Shown here piece by piece: positions 20,047-27,352 of a stretch of 34,692 nt of DNA. The DNA lies in the IMG/VR virus record IMGVR_UViG_3300047388_000390, positions 1-34,692 of that record, one strand, 5' to 3'. How positions within the stretch are numbered: position 1 is the stretch's first letter; every line of letters begins with the position of its first letter. Under the pieces are notes generated by a model. It saw only the letters and a list, made by a program, of their open reading frames with translations, was not told where the DNA came from and did no database searches. Both the position numbers and the translations under genes were made by a program. Source of the stretch: a virus.

Positions 20047-20543
20047 CTACCCTTGCGCTTTCACCCACGCGTGGCAGGACTCGATCTGGGTGGGGGTCAT
20101 CCGACCGAGATCCTCGGGGCGGAGATGGCACCAGTGTCCGAGCCAGGGCTGCCAGAACCATTCGCCTCTGTGGGTTCCTGGGCCGGCTCCCCAGTGGTTG
20201 AGGAAGTCTCGCCAGAACCGCTGCTCGGCGAGCGCGACCCGGGCGCGTTGGGAGGAGGGAGCTCTTCGACCTCGACGCTGATGTCAGCGAACACCCGCTC
20301 GAGCTCCCTGACTTTGATCTGGCCGACGACCTGGCGGATCGTCTTCGCGGTCTCCCCGGGTTCGGCGCGGGCGACCGCGACATGGATCAGAGCGGCGACG
20401 ACTCCGGGGTGGAAGCCTTCGAGGTCGGGGATCTGGTCAAGGCTGAGCTTGGTGTACTCCCACATGACGATCGCCTCGTCGAGGGTGAGATCGTCCAGGG
20501 TGACGAGTTCGTAAGGTTTTGCGTTGACGGTGATCTGGGCCAT
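20047..20543 (-). CDS. tail assembly chaperone, -1 frameshift product (G-T type)
   Basis: A second frame, -1 to the chaperone, stays open through its 3' half and continues past its stop to TAG 20049..20047, 4 nt before the tape-measure ATG. It encodes a protein-like, Trp-rich sequence (RFWRDFLNHWGAGPG, EWFWQPWLGHWCHLRPEDLG, RMTPTQIESCHAWVKAQG), typical of the C-terminal T domain of siphovirus chaperones. The shift probably occurs near 20247-20261 (CTCCCTCCTCCCAAC on the minus strand), where the G domain ends; no canonical XXXYYYZ heptamer is present. The two products together fold the tape measure. Confidence 0.7.
20097..20543 (-). CDS. tail assembly chaperone, unshifted form
   Basis: 148 residues if read straight through. 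Residues 1-95 are the folded part (ITVNAKPYELVTLDDLTLDE, IKVRELERVFADISVEVEEL), the rest is Ser/Gly/Pro-rich and low-complexity because that DNA is mainly selected in the -1 frame. In related phages the unshifted form is made in excess. ATG 20543 has GGAACCC upstream. It precedes the tape measure gene, the defining position of this family. Confidence 0.72.
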   Translation of the reverse strand: MAQITVNAKPYELVTLDDLTLDEAIVMWEYTKLSLDQIPDLEGFHPGVVAALIHVAVARAEPGETAKTIRQVVGQIKVRELERVFADISVEVEELPPPNAPGSRSPSSGSGETSSTTGEPAQEPTEANGSGSPGSDTGAISAPRISVG

Positions 20544-20550
20544 GGGTTCC

Positions 20551-20934
20551 TTAGTGGTTGAAGTCGTCGGCGATTCGGTCGAGGAGCTCGGCGAACCTGG
20601 CCTCGATCTCGCCGGCGTGCTGGTCGAGAGCGGGCTGCATCGCGCGGTCCATCAGCAGCGGGGCGAGGTTCGGGCGGCTGCTCGGCCGACGGCCGCGGCT
20701 GCCTCGCTGTCTGGGTGCGACGTAGACGAGGTCGCGGGTGATCCCGACCCGCATCCTCGACCAGCGCGACCCGATCCGATGGATGTTCGCCTGGGCGAGA
20801 TCCTCCGCGCCGCGCTGCACAGGCTCAGCGACCTGCCGCAGTCCGGCACGGACCCCCAGCCTGGTTTGGCGGTCAGCCTTAGCTAGTGCGGCCTGCAGCT
20901 CGTGCAGACCCTGAACCCGGACAAGTCCGGCCAT
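20551..20934 (-). CDS. HK97 gp10-like tail/neck component
   Basis: 127 residues matching the gp10-like pattern: N-terminal LHELQAALAKADRQTRLGVRAGLRQVAEPV helix pair, then a basic loop and beta strands (GSRWSRMRVGITRDLVYVAP), and a terminal helix PALDQHAGEIEARFAELLDR. In HK97-like phages this protein is usually encoded between the head-tail stopper and the tail terminator; here it lies after the major tail protein. Start ATG 20934 is 3 nt after the preceding TAA. Role: head-tail joining or tail completion. Confidence 0.62.
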   Translation of the reverse strand: MAGLVRVQGLHELQAALAKADRQTRLGVRAGLRQVAEPVQRGAEDLAQANIHRIGSRWSRMRVGITRDLVYVAPRQRGSRGRRPSSRPNLAPLLMDRAMQPALDQHAGEIEARFAELLDRIADDFNH

Positions 20935-20937
20935 AAC

Positions 20938-21369
20938 TTAAGTTGGTGCGACGGTGCCCCAGGTCCAGACGGCCCCGGGTGCTGGCTTGAACGTGACGGT
21001 CATCTGCGCATCCGCGCCCAACGCGCCGGAGAGACCGTTGTAGTCGTACAACATCGCCGACCCCCCGAACGCCGGGTTCGTTGCGCTCACCGACCCGGAT
21101 GTCGGGGTCGTGTACATGACGAACACCGACCCGCCCGCGTAGAGCGGGTAGAGGGTGGCGTGGACGCTGTTGGCCGCGAAGTCCGACCGGAACTGGACGG
21201 TGATCGTCTGGTCGGCGATCCCGGGGAGGAATTCGCTGCTATGGGCCGGGTTGAACCCACTCACGTCGATCTGTGGTTTCGCCTCGGGCGTGTCGATGTT
21301 GAAGGCGTAGTTGGAGAGATCCTTGGCCCCGACCACCACCCTCAACTCCTGCAACAGGAACTTGCTCAT
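20938..21369 (-). CDS. major tail (tube) protein
   Basis: 143 residues from ATG 21369, whose ATGA overlaps the GT2 stop; AAAGGGG lies just upstream. The sequence is beta-rich (VVVGAKDLSNYAFNI, EFLPGIADQTITVQFRSDF, AGGSVFVMYTTPTS, QMTVTFKPAPG), matching short actinophage tail-tube proteins. Position before gp10-like, chaperone and tape measure genes agrees. A tube protein of this size is small but complete in form. Translational coupling to a glycosyltransferase suggests it may be the glycosylated substrate (inference). Confidence 0.7.
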   Translation of the reverse strand: MSKFLLQELRVVVGAKDLSNYAFNIDTPEAKPQIDVSGFNPAHSSEFLPGIADQTITVQFRSDFAANSVHATLYPLYAGGSVFVMYTTPTSGSVSATNPAFGGSAMLYDYNGLSGALGADAQMTVTFKPAPGAVWTWGTVAPT

Positions 21370-22007
21370 CGTGTAACCCCTTTCATCACCAGGGCGCGTA
21401 CCCGCTCCTGGTATCGCTGTTGGTTTGCTCTGGCTGCCGCGTCGGTTGCCTGGTTTGTGTGTGGGGTGCCGGCGGTCGCGCCGACCCGGTGGAGCAGACC
21501 GACCTCGGTCTGCCGCAACGTGAAGCCTCGGGCGCGGGCCTCGAGGCAGAGGAGGTTGTCCGAGAAGTAGGCGGGCTCCTCCAGCGACGTGTCGAACCCG
21601 CCGAGCTCGAGGAGGTCTTCGCGGAGGCCGGCGAGGCACCACCCGTCGATGTAGGGGTAGACGCGCCCGTCGACCTGCGTGTGCGCGTCGGAGCGGATCC
21701 GAGCGCCGACGAGCACGGACGGCCGGGCGGCGTCTTGGAGCTCCTGGAGCCAGCCGTGCTCGGTCGCGGCGATGTCGTTGTTCAGGAAGACGACGACGTC
21801 GCTCGTCGCCGCATCGAGGCCCTGGTTGGAGGCTTTGCAGAAGCCGAGGTTCTCGTCGTTGCGGATCGCGGCGAACCCCAGCGGGGGCGCGGAGCCGTTG
21901 TCGACGATCAGGAGCTCGTCCGGCCACGGGCCGAGCTCGAGCGCACGATCGTAGTCGGGCTGCAGCTCGAGGTGCTGGTGCCACGGCGTGACGACGGCCA
22001 CCGTCAT
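21366..22007 (-). CDS. GT2-family glycosyltransferase in the tail operon
   Basis: 213 residues with GT-A features: start TVAVVTPWH, donor-binding ELLIVDNGSAPP (31-42), IRNDENLGFCKASNQGLDAA (the rhamnosyltransferase-like loop), metal site VFLNNDIA (73-80, NND as DXD), and LGGFDTSLEEPAYFSDN with acceptor-site acidic residues. Such enzymes transfer rhamnose, glucose or related sugars. It sits between another glycosyltransferase and the major tail protein with ATGA overlaps on both sides, so it is expressed late with virion genes. Confidence 0.85.
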   Translation of the reverse strand: MTVAVVTPWHQHLELQPDYDRALELGPWPDELLIVDNGSAPPLGFAAIRNDENLGFCKASNQGLDAATSDVVVFLNNDIAATEHGWLQELQDAARPSVLVGARIRSDAHTQVDGRVYPYIDGWCLAGLREDLLELGGFDTSLEEPAYFSDNLLCLEARARGFTLRQTEVGLLHRVGATAGTPHTNQATDAAARANQQRYQERVRALVMKGVTR

Positions 22008-23209
22008 CTGCCGCTCCTCGCGAGCGCGCTCCGGAGCTCCTGCTGCGCGAGCGGCGCAACCTCACGCGGCCGGTCTAGCGCCTCGAGCGTCGGCACCCAG
22101 TAGGAGCTTGTGACGAGGTCGGCGTCGTAGAGGTCGGCGAACGCAGACGCGCCGGCGCGGAGCTCCTGGTCGTCGCGGGCCTCGTAGGCGGCCTCCAACG
22201 CCCCGTAGATCGACCTGACCGACGGGACGATCAGGAACGAGTCCTGTAGCGCGTCCCACCACGGGTCGCCCTGCACCAGCCACCCGGCCTGGGTGAGTTC
22301 GGTCATCGCGGAGTGGTCGGACGCGATGACGGGGCAGCCGCACGCCTGCGCCTCCAGGATCGGGATCCCGAACCCCTCGCCCATCGATGGGTTCAACAGG
22401 ACGTCGAAGGCCTGGTAGAGATTCGAGACGAGCTCTGTGGGGGCGCCGAGATGCCAGACGCTCGCGGGCGGGAACTTGACCCTGTCGGTGGGGCAGCGCG
22501 TCGCGAGCGTGAGCTTCTCGAGGCTGATCCCGCTCCCCTCCGGCGGCTCGGCTTCGCTGTGGACATAGAGCCACGCGTCGTCGTGCTCGGCCGCGAAACG
22601 CGAGAACGCGAGTAGCGCCTGCGGAAACGCCTTTCGGGGCAGCATCGGACTCGCGGTGTTCGCGGCGACCATCCCGACCAGGAACACCCCGGCGGGGATC
22701 CCGAGCTCGGCACGGATCGCGTCACGGTCCTGCGGGCGCGGGTTGAACACGGTGCGGTCAACGCCATGGGGGACGTACAAGGGGTCGAGGCCGCAGTCGG
22801 CCATCAACGTCTCCCCGAACCGGCTCATCGCGATCGGCCGCACCTTCTCGTGCGCCAACGTCGCGAGGACGGCGGGCGGGATCGGGTAGTGGTCGACCGG
22901 CGCCCACACCGCGACCCTGATCTCGTCGGGCCACTGGTCTGGTCTGAGCACCCACGCGTCACAGAGCGCGATCACGTGGTCGGCCCGGAAGTGGTTCGCG
23001 TACGTGCCGAGTACCCTGTTGCCCCACTGGTTGTCGGACGGGTAGTACGTGAGGGGGCCAGCGTCGATCGTCATGCCCTGCACGCCCCAGTTGCACTGGA
23101 CGGCGAGCTCGTGCCCCAGCGCCATGAGCCGGGGCACGAACAGCGCCGCTTGCTCGCCGTACCCTGACCGCACCCCGGGCGGATTCCCGAGCCAAAGGAT
23201 CCTGCTCAC
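22004..23209 (-). CDS. GT-B (GT4/GT1-type) glycosyltransferase in the tail operon
   Basis: 401 residues from GTG 23209, which overlaps the tail-terminator stop (GTGA). N-terminal Rossmann domain begins ILWLGNPPGVRSGYGEQ with the Gly-rich donor/acceptor loop; the C-terminal domain has VHSEAEPPEG, then NPSMGEGFGIPILEAQACGC with the E-x7-E pair (Glu278, Glu286) typical of retaining GT4 enzymes, and CPVIASDHSAM. No signal or membrane helix, so it acts in the cytoplasm. With the adjoining GT2 it likely builds a sugar chain on a virion protein. An in-frame start 9 codons upstream is less likely. Confidence 0.85.
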   Translation of the reverse strand: MSRILWLGNPPGVRSGYGEQAALFVPRLMALGHELAVQCNWGVQGMTIDAGPLTYYPSDNQWGNRVLGTYANHFRADHVIALCDAWVLRPDQWPDEIRVAVWAPVDHYPIPPAVLATLAHEKVRPIAMSRFGETLMADCGLDPLYVPHGVDRTVFNPRPQDRDAIRAELGIPAGVFLVGMVAANTASPMLPRKAFPQALLAFSRFAAEHDDAWLYVHSEAEPPEGSGISLEKLTLATRCPTDRVKFPPASVWHLGAPTELVSNLYQAFDVLLNPSMGEGFGIPILEAQACGCPVIASDHSAMTELTQAGWLVQGDPWWDALQDSFLIVPSVRSIYGALEAAYEARDDQELRAGASAFADLYDADLVTSSYWVPTLEALDRPREVAPLAQQELRSALARSGR

Positions 23210-23221
23210 AGCAGGATCCTT
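23195..23221. promoter_or_regulatory. 12-bp perfect hairpin around the GT start codon
   Basis: AAGGATCCTGCT (23195-23206) and its exact complement (23210-23221) enclose just 3 nt, the GTG start of the glycosyltransferase, whose stop-start GTGA lies at the apex. The folded mRNA would hide the start codon until ribosomes translating the tail terminator open it. No T-run, so not a terminator. Confidence 0.6.
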
Positions 23222-23664
23222 GTCCGCCACTCGCACCCGACCAAGTAGCCCTCGTTCTGGATCGGGCTGTACGCGATGATCCCGGTCGGCGTCGGGTCCG
23301 GGAACCCGAGCTCCTGGACGAGACCGCCCAGCGTCCGGTCGGACGCGATCGCCGCGAGCACCGACGTGTCGGCGCGCGGGTCCATCAGCTGGTACAGCAG
23401 CGTGAAGGTGGCGTCGACGTCCGCGGGGGCGACGCGGGCCCTGACCGTGAAGAACACGTCGCGCTCACGAACGACCCCGAACGCGAGCGCCGTCGAGAAC
23501 GGGTCAGCGGGGTAGATGTCGATGCACGGCGGCGTCGGGTTGAGGACGAGGAACGGCCATACCTGCAATGCCTCCCCGCCGAGATCGGCGGTGGCGACGT
23601 TGTCGGTGATCTGGTCGGCGAGCGCCTCCACGATCTCAACCAGTGACGCGACCACGGTTGCCAT
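23206..23664 (-). CDS. tail terminator protein
   Basis: 152 residues matching the actinophage tail-terminator pattern: N-terminal helix VEIVEALADQITDN, VWPFLVLNPTPPCIDIYPAD, FFTVRARVAPADVDATFTLLYQLMDP-like strand-helix (shortened here), and a final strand EGYLVGCEWRTRILL. This hexameric protein caps the tail tube and joins it to the head. It follows the head-tail adaptor by one nt and overlaps the glycosyltransferase. Confidence 0.68.
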   Translation of the reverse strand: MATVVASLVEIVEALADQITDNVATADLGGEALQVWPFLVLNPTPPCIDIYPADPFSTALAFGVVRERDVFFTVRARVAPADVDATFTLLYQLMDPRADTSVLAAIASDRTLGGLVQELGFPDPTPTGIIAYSPIQNEGYLVGCEWRTRILL

Positions 23665-23665
23665 C

Positions 23666-24289
23666 TCAGGAAATCCCCCATTGTTCTTTCAAGGGCGCGA
23701 GCTTGAGCGCGTGTCGCTCAAAGGTGTCGCGGCCGACGACGACGGCACCGACGGCGTTCTCCCAGATCCCGTACGGCACCTCCTCCTGCTGCCAGTGCTC
23801 GACGGCCCGCTCGAGCGTGACCTCGGTGGCGAGCATGAGTTGCCAGGGGGCGAGGGGATCGATGCGGTCGATCTCGCTGTTCACCTCGCCCGACGCAGCT
23901 GTGAGCACTCTTTCCAGTGCGGCGGTCTGGTCGGCGGTGGGGGCGCGGAGCTTGAGGATCCGGGCGAGCTCGTCGGTGGTGCCGTACACGTCGCTGGTGA
24001 CGGTCGATCCGGCGGTGTTCTGGACGGGCGTGGTGGGTTGGCTGACGTCCCCGTCGAGGTCAGCGAAGATGACGCGGTACCAGTAGCCAACGTCGGTGCC
24101 GAGCTGAGTCGTGAACGAGCGGGCGGCGGGGTGCGCCGGGTCAGTGTCGAGCGGCGACAGCGCGATCGTCTCGAGGTGCGCGTACGTGCCGGTCTCGGTC
24201 GCGGCCTCCTCGATCCGCACCTCCGTCCACGGCAGCTGATCGAATCGTTCCGGGGGCCGGTAGCCGACGAACGAGACAACCTCGCCCAT
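23666..24289 (-). CDS. head-tail adaptor with N-terminal FN3-like domain
   Basis: 207 residues. Residues about 8-95 look like a fibronectin-III/Ig-type beta sandwich (WTEVRIEEAATETGTYAHLE, GYWYRVIFADLDGDVSQPT). Residues 100-207 are the helical adaptor (YGTTDELARILKLRAPTADQ, TLERAVEHWQQEEVPYGIWE), similar to HK97 gp6-like connectors. The adaptor binds the portal ring. An N-terminal FN3 fusion is uncommon and may project from the neck. Overlaps the repeat-protein stop by one nt. Confidence 0.65.
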   Translation of the reverse strand: MGEVVSFVGYRPPERFDQLPWTEVRIEEAATETGTYAHLETIALSPLDTDPAHPAARSFTTQLGTDVGYWYRVIFADLDGDVSQPTTPVQNTAGSTVTSDVYGTTDELARILKLRAPTADQTAALERVLTAASGEVNSEIDRIDPLAPWQLMLATEVTLERAVEHWQQEEVPYGIWENAVGAVVVGRDTFERHALKLAPLKEQWGIS

Positions 24290-25830
24290 CAGCGGCCTGC
24301 CTTCGCGAGTTCGCCGGTGCCAGCGTGGCTGAGTTCGCCTGCGGCACCGGCGGTGATCCGTCCCGGCCAGGTGGCGGGAAACGCGGGGATAGCGGCGAAC
24401 CCGCCGCTGGTCGCGGTCGCGTACTCTCCCCGGTCGGGATGGTCGATCCTGCCGATCCCGGTGAACACGACGCCGCCCCGCTGCGGGTTGAGGATCCAGC
24501 CCGGGTCGAGCCGGATCGTGGTCGTTGCGTCCGTGTGGAGGGTCGCGTATAGGGCGACGGTCGCGGCGCCTACCGCTGCCCGGCCGCCACCGCTCGTGAT
24601 GGTGACGTGCTCCGACGCGGCGGCCTGTCCGTAGTGGACGCGGGCGCCGAGCGTGATGATGGCGACGGTCTGGTGGACGCTGCTCGCCGCGAATGTCTGC
24701 CGTCGCCCGGCGGTCGTAGTGGCCGCTGTCTCAACGACCGCAGCCTGCCCGAACGTTTTGCGACTTCCGGTGGTCGTAACGCTGTCGGTGACGGTGACGG
24801 TCGCGGAGCCGAACCGGGTCGGGTGCGTGGCGGTGCCGGCGCTGGTGACGGTGACCGTTTCGGCGACCGTCGAGCTCGAGGTTGTTCGGCGCCGCCCGGC
24901 TGTCGTGACGGCGGCGGTCAGCGCGACAGTGGTAGCGCCGATCGCTTTCCGCACCCCGGCAGTGGTGGCGGGCACGGTGAGCGTGACCGTTGAGGCCGCG
25001 AACGTTTCCCGCACGGCGGCGGTCGCGACGGAGACGAGCACGGCGGCCGTGGAGGCCGCCTTTGCCGTGAGCCTGCCGGCGGTCGTGCGCACGTCGGTCA
25101 GCGGAACGGCGGTCGCAACGAACGTTCTGCGGGTGCCGGAGGTCGTGCGGACGTCGGTGAGTGCGACGGTCGCGGCACCGAGATAGGTGACGGGGCCGCC
25201 GGTGCCGGTGCCGGCGGTCGTGACGGTGACGGTCTCGCCGGTCGCGCTCGCGGCTTTCGAGGTGAGCCGCCCGCCGGTCGTGCGGGAGTCGATGAGCGCG
25301 ACCGTGCTCGACGTGAGCGCCTTGCGGGTGCCGACGGTGACAACTGACACGGTCTCGCCGACCGTGGCGGCGGTGCGGGCAGTGAGCCGACTGGCGGTTG
25401 TCCGCTGATCGGTGAGCGCAGCAGTGGCGGCAGCCCTCGCGGTGAGACGCCCTAGCGTCGTGACCGTGCCGGTGAGCCCGACCGTTGCCGACGACGTGGT
25501 CTTGCGAGTGCCGGCGCTGCTGCGAACGTTTGTGAGCGCCACGGTGGCGCCGCCGAACGTTTTGCGTGCTGCCGCGATCGTGACCGTGGCGGTGAGCACG
25601 ACGGTGGACACACCGAGCGCTTTCCGGGCGCCGCTGGTCGTGACGGTGCCGGTGAGCCCGACCGCAGAGACCGCGAACGTCCCGCGGACGCCGGCGGTCG
25701 TCAGGCTGTCCGTGACCTGGACGGTCGCGGCACCGGTCCAGGTGGTCGGGCCGGCCTTGGCCGGAAGGTACGACCGCGACCCGGGCCCGCCCAGCCTGGG
25801 TTGCGGCACCGCCCGGGTCGTCTGGCTCAT
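24289..25830 (-). CDS. repeat-rich virion protein with about twenty 20-residue repeats
   Basis: 513 residues. From about residue 30 to 436 it is built of about twenty degenerate repeats of 19-21 residues (a few with Gly/Thr insertions), pattern R-K/L-x-F-x-x-x-T-V-x-L-T-x-x-V-T-T-x-G, e.g. RKALGVSTVVLTATVTIAAA, RKTFGGATVALTNVRSSAGT. Thr/Val/Ala-rich with one Arg at each start, they suggest a beta-solenoid or stacked-hairpin fibre. A 77-residue non-repeat C-terminus (WILNPQRGGVVFTGIGRIDH...) follows. It lies in the head block between decoration-like genes and the adaptor. Family not recognised; role as head or neck fibre is inferred. Confidence 0.7.
   Translation of the reverse strand: MSQTTRAVPQPRLGGPGSRSYLPAKAGPTTWTGAATVQVTDSLTTAGVRGTFAVSAVGLTGTVTTSGARKALGVSTVVLTATVTIAAARKTFGGATVALTNVRSSAGTRKTTSSATVGLTGTVTTLGRLTARAAATAALTDQRTTASRLTARTAATVGETVSVVTVGTRKALTSSTVALIDSRTTGGRLTSKAASATGETVTVTTAGTGTGGPVTYLGAATVALTDVRTTSGTRRTFVATAVPLTDVRTTAGRLTAKAASTAAVLVSVATAAVRETFAASTVTLTVPATTAGVRKAIGATTVALTAAVTTAGRRRTTSSSTVAETVTVTSAGTATHPTRFGSATVTVTDSVTTTGSRKTFGQAAVVETAATTTAGRRQTFAASSVHQTVAIITLGARVHYGQAAASEHVTITSGGGRAAVGAATVALYATLHTDATTTIRLDPGWILNPQRGGVVFTGIGRIDHPDRGEYATATSGGFAAIPAFPATWPGRITAGAAGELSHAGTGELAKAGR
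24523..25743 (-). repeat. about 20 tandem 60-bp coding repeats
   Basis: The 1.2-kb DNA encoding the repeats shows recurring GTG-ACG-GTC words (plus strand) with about 60-bp period. Units are diverged, so they are ancient or selected at the protein level rather than recent slippage. Confidence 0.75.
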
Positions 25831-25831
25831 C

Positions 25832-26272
25832 TCACTCGATCCACTTCATGTAGACGTCCAGGATCTGGCCGGTGCCGGTGGGGCAGTAGACGCCGATCCC
25901 GTTCGCGGCGGCCGGTATCACGGTGAGCTCCCACGGCTGGAACGTCCAGATCACCCCGGAGCCGATCGCGGCCCCGAGTGACCAGCGGTAGCCGAGGTCG
26001 GTGAGCGTCGGCCCGGTCGATGTGTGTGACTGGACGGCGGTGCAGGTCGGGAGCACGCTCGACTGGTCGAGGTTGGCCTCGGTCAGACCGGTGCCCTGCG
26101 TCCCGGCGCTCGTCAGGCGGCATAGCCCGACGACGCAGGCGACGGCGGTGGTGTTCGTGATCCCGATCTCGAGCATCGAGAAGTTGATGGTCGCGGTCGC
26201 GTACAGGCTGATCGCCGGCAGGGTGGCGGTGGGGGCGTTGGTGGTTCTCGCGCCTACGGCGTAGACAGCCAT
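25832..26272 (-). CDS. putative virion protein, 146 aa
   Basis: Begins MAVYAVGARTTNAPTATLPA; the whole protein is beta-rich with alternating hydrophobics (ISLYATATINFSMLEIGI, GAAIGSGVIWTFQPWELTVI, LDVYMKWIE). Such compact beta-sandwich proteins occur near capsid genes of soil actinophages. No catalytic motif. One nt separates it from the repeat protein start. Decoration or minor capsid role is inferred from position. Confidence 0.55.
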   Translation of the reverse strand: MAVYAVGARTTNAPTATLPAISLYATATINFSMLEIGITNTTAVACVVGLCRLTSAGTQGTGLTEANLDQSSVLPTCTAVQSHTSTGPTLTDLGYRWSLGAAIGSGVIWTFQPWELTVIPAAANGIGVYCPTGTGQILDVYMKWIE

Positions 26273-26284
26273 CCGCTTCTCCTT

Positions 26285-26971
26285 CTAAGTGACGGTAAGG
26301 GCCATGCCAACGTCCGGGATCGCGGCGGCGGCGGCGGCCTTGAAACTGGCGACTGCAAGCGCTAGAGAAGAAAGGCTGCTACTGGTGTCCGACTGGCTGG
26401 TCTGATCGGCAGCCGAGTTTCCGGTTGTTGCACCCCACGCGAAACGGTAGTGGTTGCCGGTAGTACTGGTCGCGTCATTGTTCAGGTTGCTGGTCGGAGT
26501 TGCGCCGTTGTTATAAGTGTCGGCGGTCGTTGTGGATGCCGACATGCTGAGGGCGTGACCACCGCACGTCACGAAGAGCTGACCGCTAGCAACATCAGCA
26601 GCGGAACATGCGCCAACGACTGGTGACACAGAACCGGAATTGTTCCCTACCTTGTCCAGTGGCGAGACGGTGGCGCCGCCCGAGAACTCGGCGAGAGCCG
26701 CCCACATCGTTGTGACACTGGCCGTGAAGGTTGGTGCAGTCTCACCCGCCGAACAGTTCGGTTTGTAGAAAATAGCCGGGCGGACTCCGGTCGTAGTGTT
26801 GGATGCTGCGGAAGACCAGCCAGGCGATGTTGTAGTGGCCGCGGCGCTTCCTGCTGCCATTACCCAAGCGATCAGGAGGTTCCCCGCCGTTGTCGCTTGC
26901 GCGAACGCTGGGGTGAGAGTGCTACCCGCGGTCGCGACGGTGCCGACGTTCCCGACGAGCGCGTACGCCAT
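26285..26971 (-). CDS. putative virion protein, Ser/Thr/Ala-rich beta-sandwich, 228 aa
   Basis: Begins MAYALVGNVGTVATAGSTLT and reads as a jelly-roll/lectin-like domain with many short strands (AGNLLIAWVMAAGSAAATTT, GQLFVTCGGHALSMSAST). Third-position GC is visibly lower here than in the flanking genes, and the codon mix differs, hinting at recent acquisition. Similar modules occur as surface-exposed phage proteins. Probable capsid decoration; no family assigned. Confidence 0.55.
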   Translation of the reverse strand: MAYALVGNVGTVATAGSTLTPAFAQATTAGNLLIAWVMAAGSAAATTTSPGWSSAASNTTTGVRPAIFYKPNCSAGETAPTFTASVTTMWAALAEFSGGATVSPLDKVGNNSGSVSPVVGACSAADVASGQLFVTCGGHALSMSASTTTADTYNNGATPTSNLNNDATSTTGNHYRFAWGATTGNSAADQTSQSDTSSSLSSLALAVASFKAAAAAAIPDVGMALTVT

Positions 26972-26972
26972 C

Positions 26973-27347
26973 TCAGACTGTACTCGCCTCTAGCTCCACG
27001 TACGTGAAGAGGTCGGAGCCGCAGCAGGTATTGAACTCCGGGGTCACCGGTGTATCCAGCTCGGATTCCGGGAACCGTCCTTTCGCGACGAGTACCTGTA
27101 GATGGTCGTGATCCTCGATCAGGGTTCCGTCCGCGAGAGTCGAGCCGATCATGCAGTCGCCACGGTGGTCGCATGTGCCGTGAACTTCCCACCGTCGGCC
27201 GTTCGACGCGCGGTACCGAACGAACCCGGAGCGCTGCTCCTCGATCCAGATGTCCGGGTCAATGGTCGGGGTGAGCATGGCCGACTCGTACAGCTCGCGC
27301 GGAACCGAGTCGGACGTGGTGTTGACGGTGTAACCGACGCTCGCCAT
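26973..27347 (-). CDS. hypothetical head-region protein, 124 aa
   Basis: Contains WIEEQRSGFVRYRASNGRRW, EVHGTCDHRGDCMIGSTL, HDHLQVL and FNTCCGSDLFTYVELEAS: four cysteines and several His/Asp residues could form a metal site or disulfides. No known family recognised. Located between the head-fibre-like gene and the beta-sandwich gene with 1-5 nt spacings, so co-transcribed with structural genes. Confidence 0.5.
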   Translation of the reverse strand: MASVGYTVNTTSDSVPRELYESAMLTPTIDPDIWIEEQRSGFVRYRASNGRRWEVHGTCDHRGDCMIGSTLADGTLIEDHDHLQVLVAKGRFPESELDTPVTPEFNTCCGSDLFTYVELEASTV

Positions 27348-27352
27348 CAGCC

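Noticed and set aside
21370-22065. N-terminal extension of the major tail protein
   Set aside because: The upstream part is an Arg-rich shadow of the GT2 gene; ATG 21369 has a ribosome-binding site and ATGA overlap.
24289-25830. Assembly artefact creating the repeat protein
   Set aside because: The repeat units differ from each other throughout and the frame is intact over 513 codons, unlike a collapsed or duplicated assembly.
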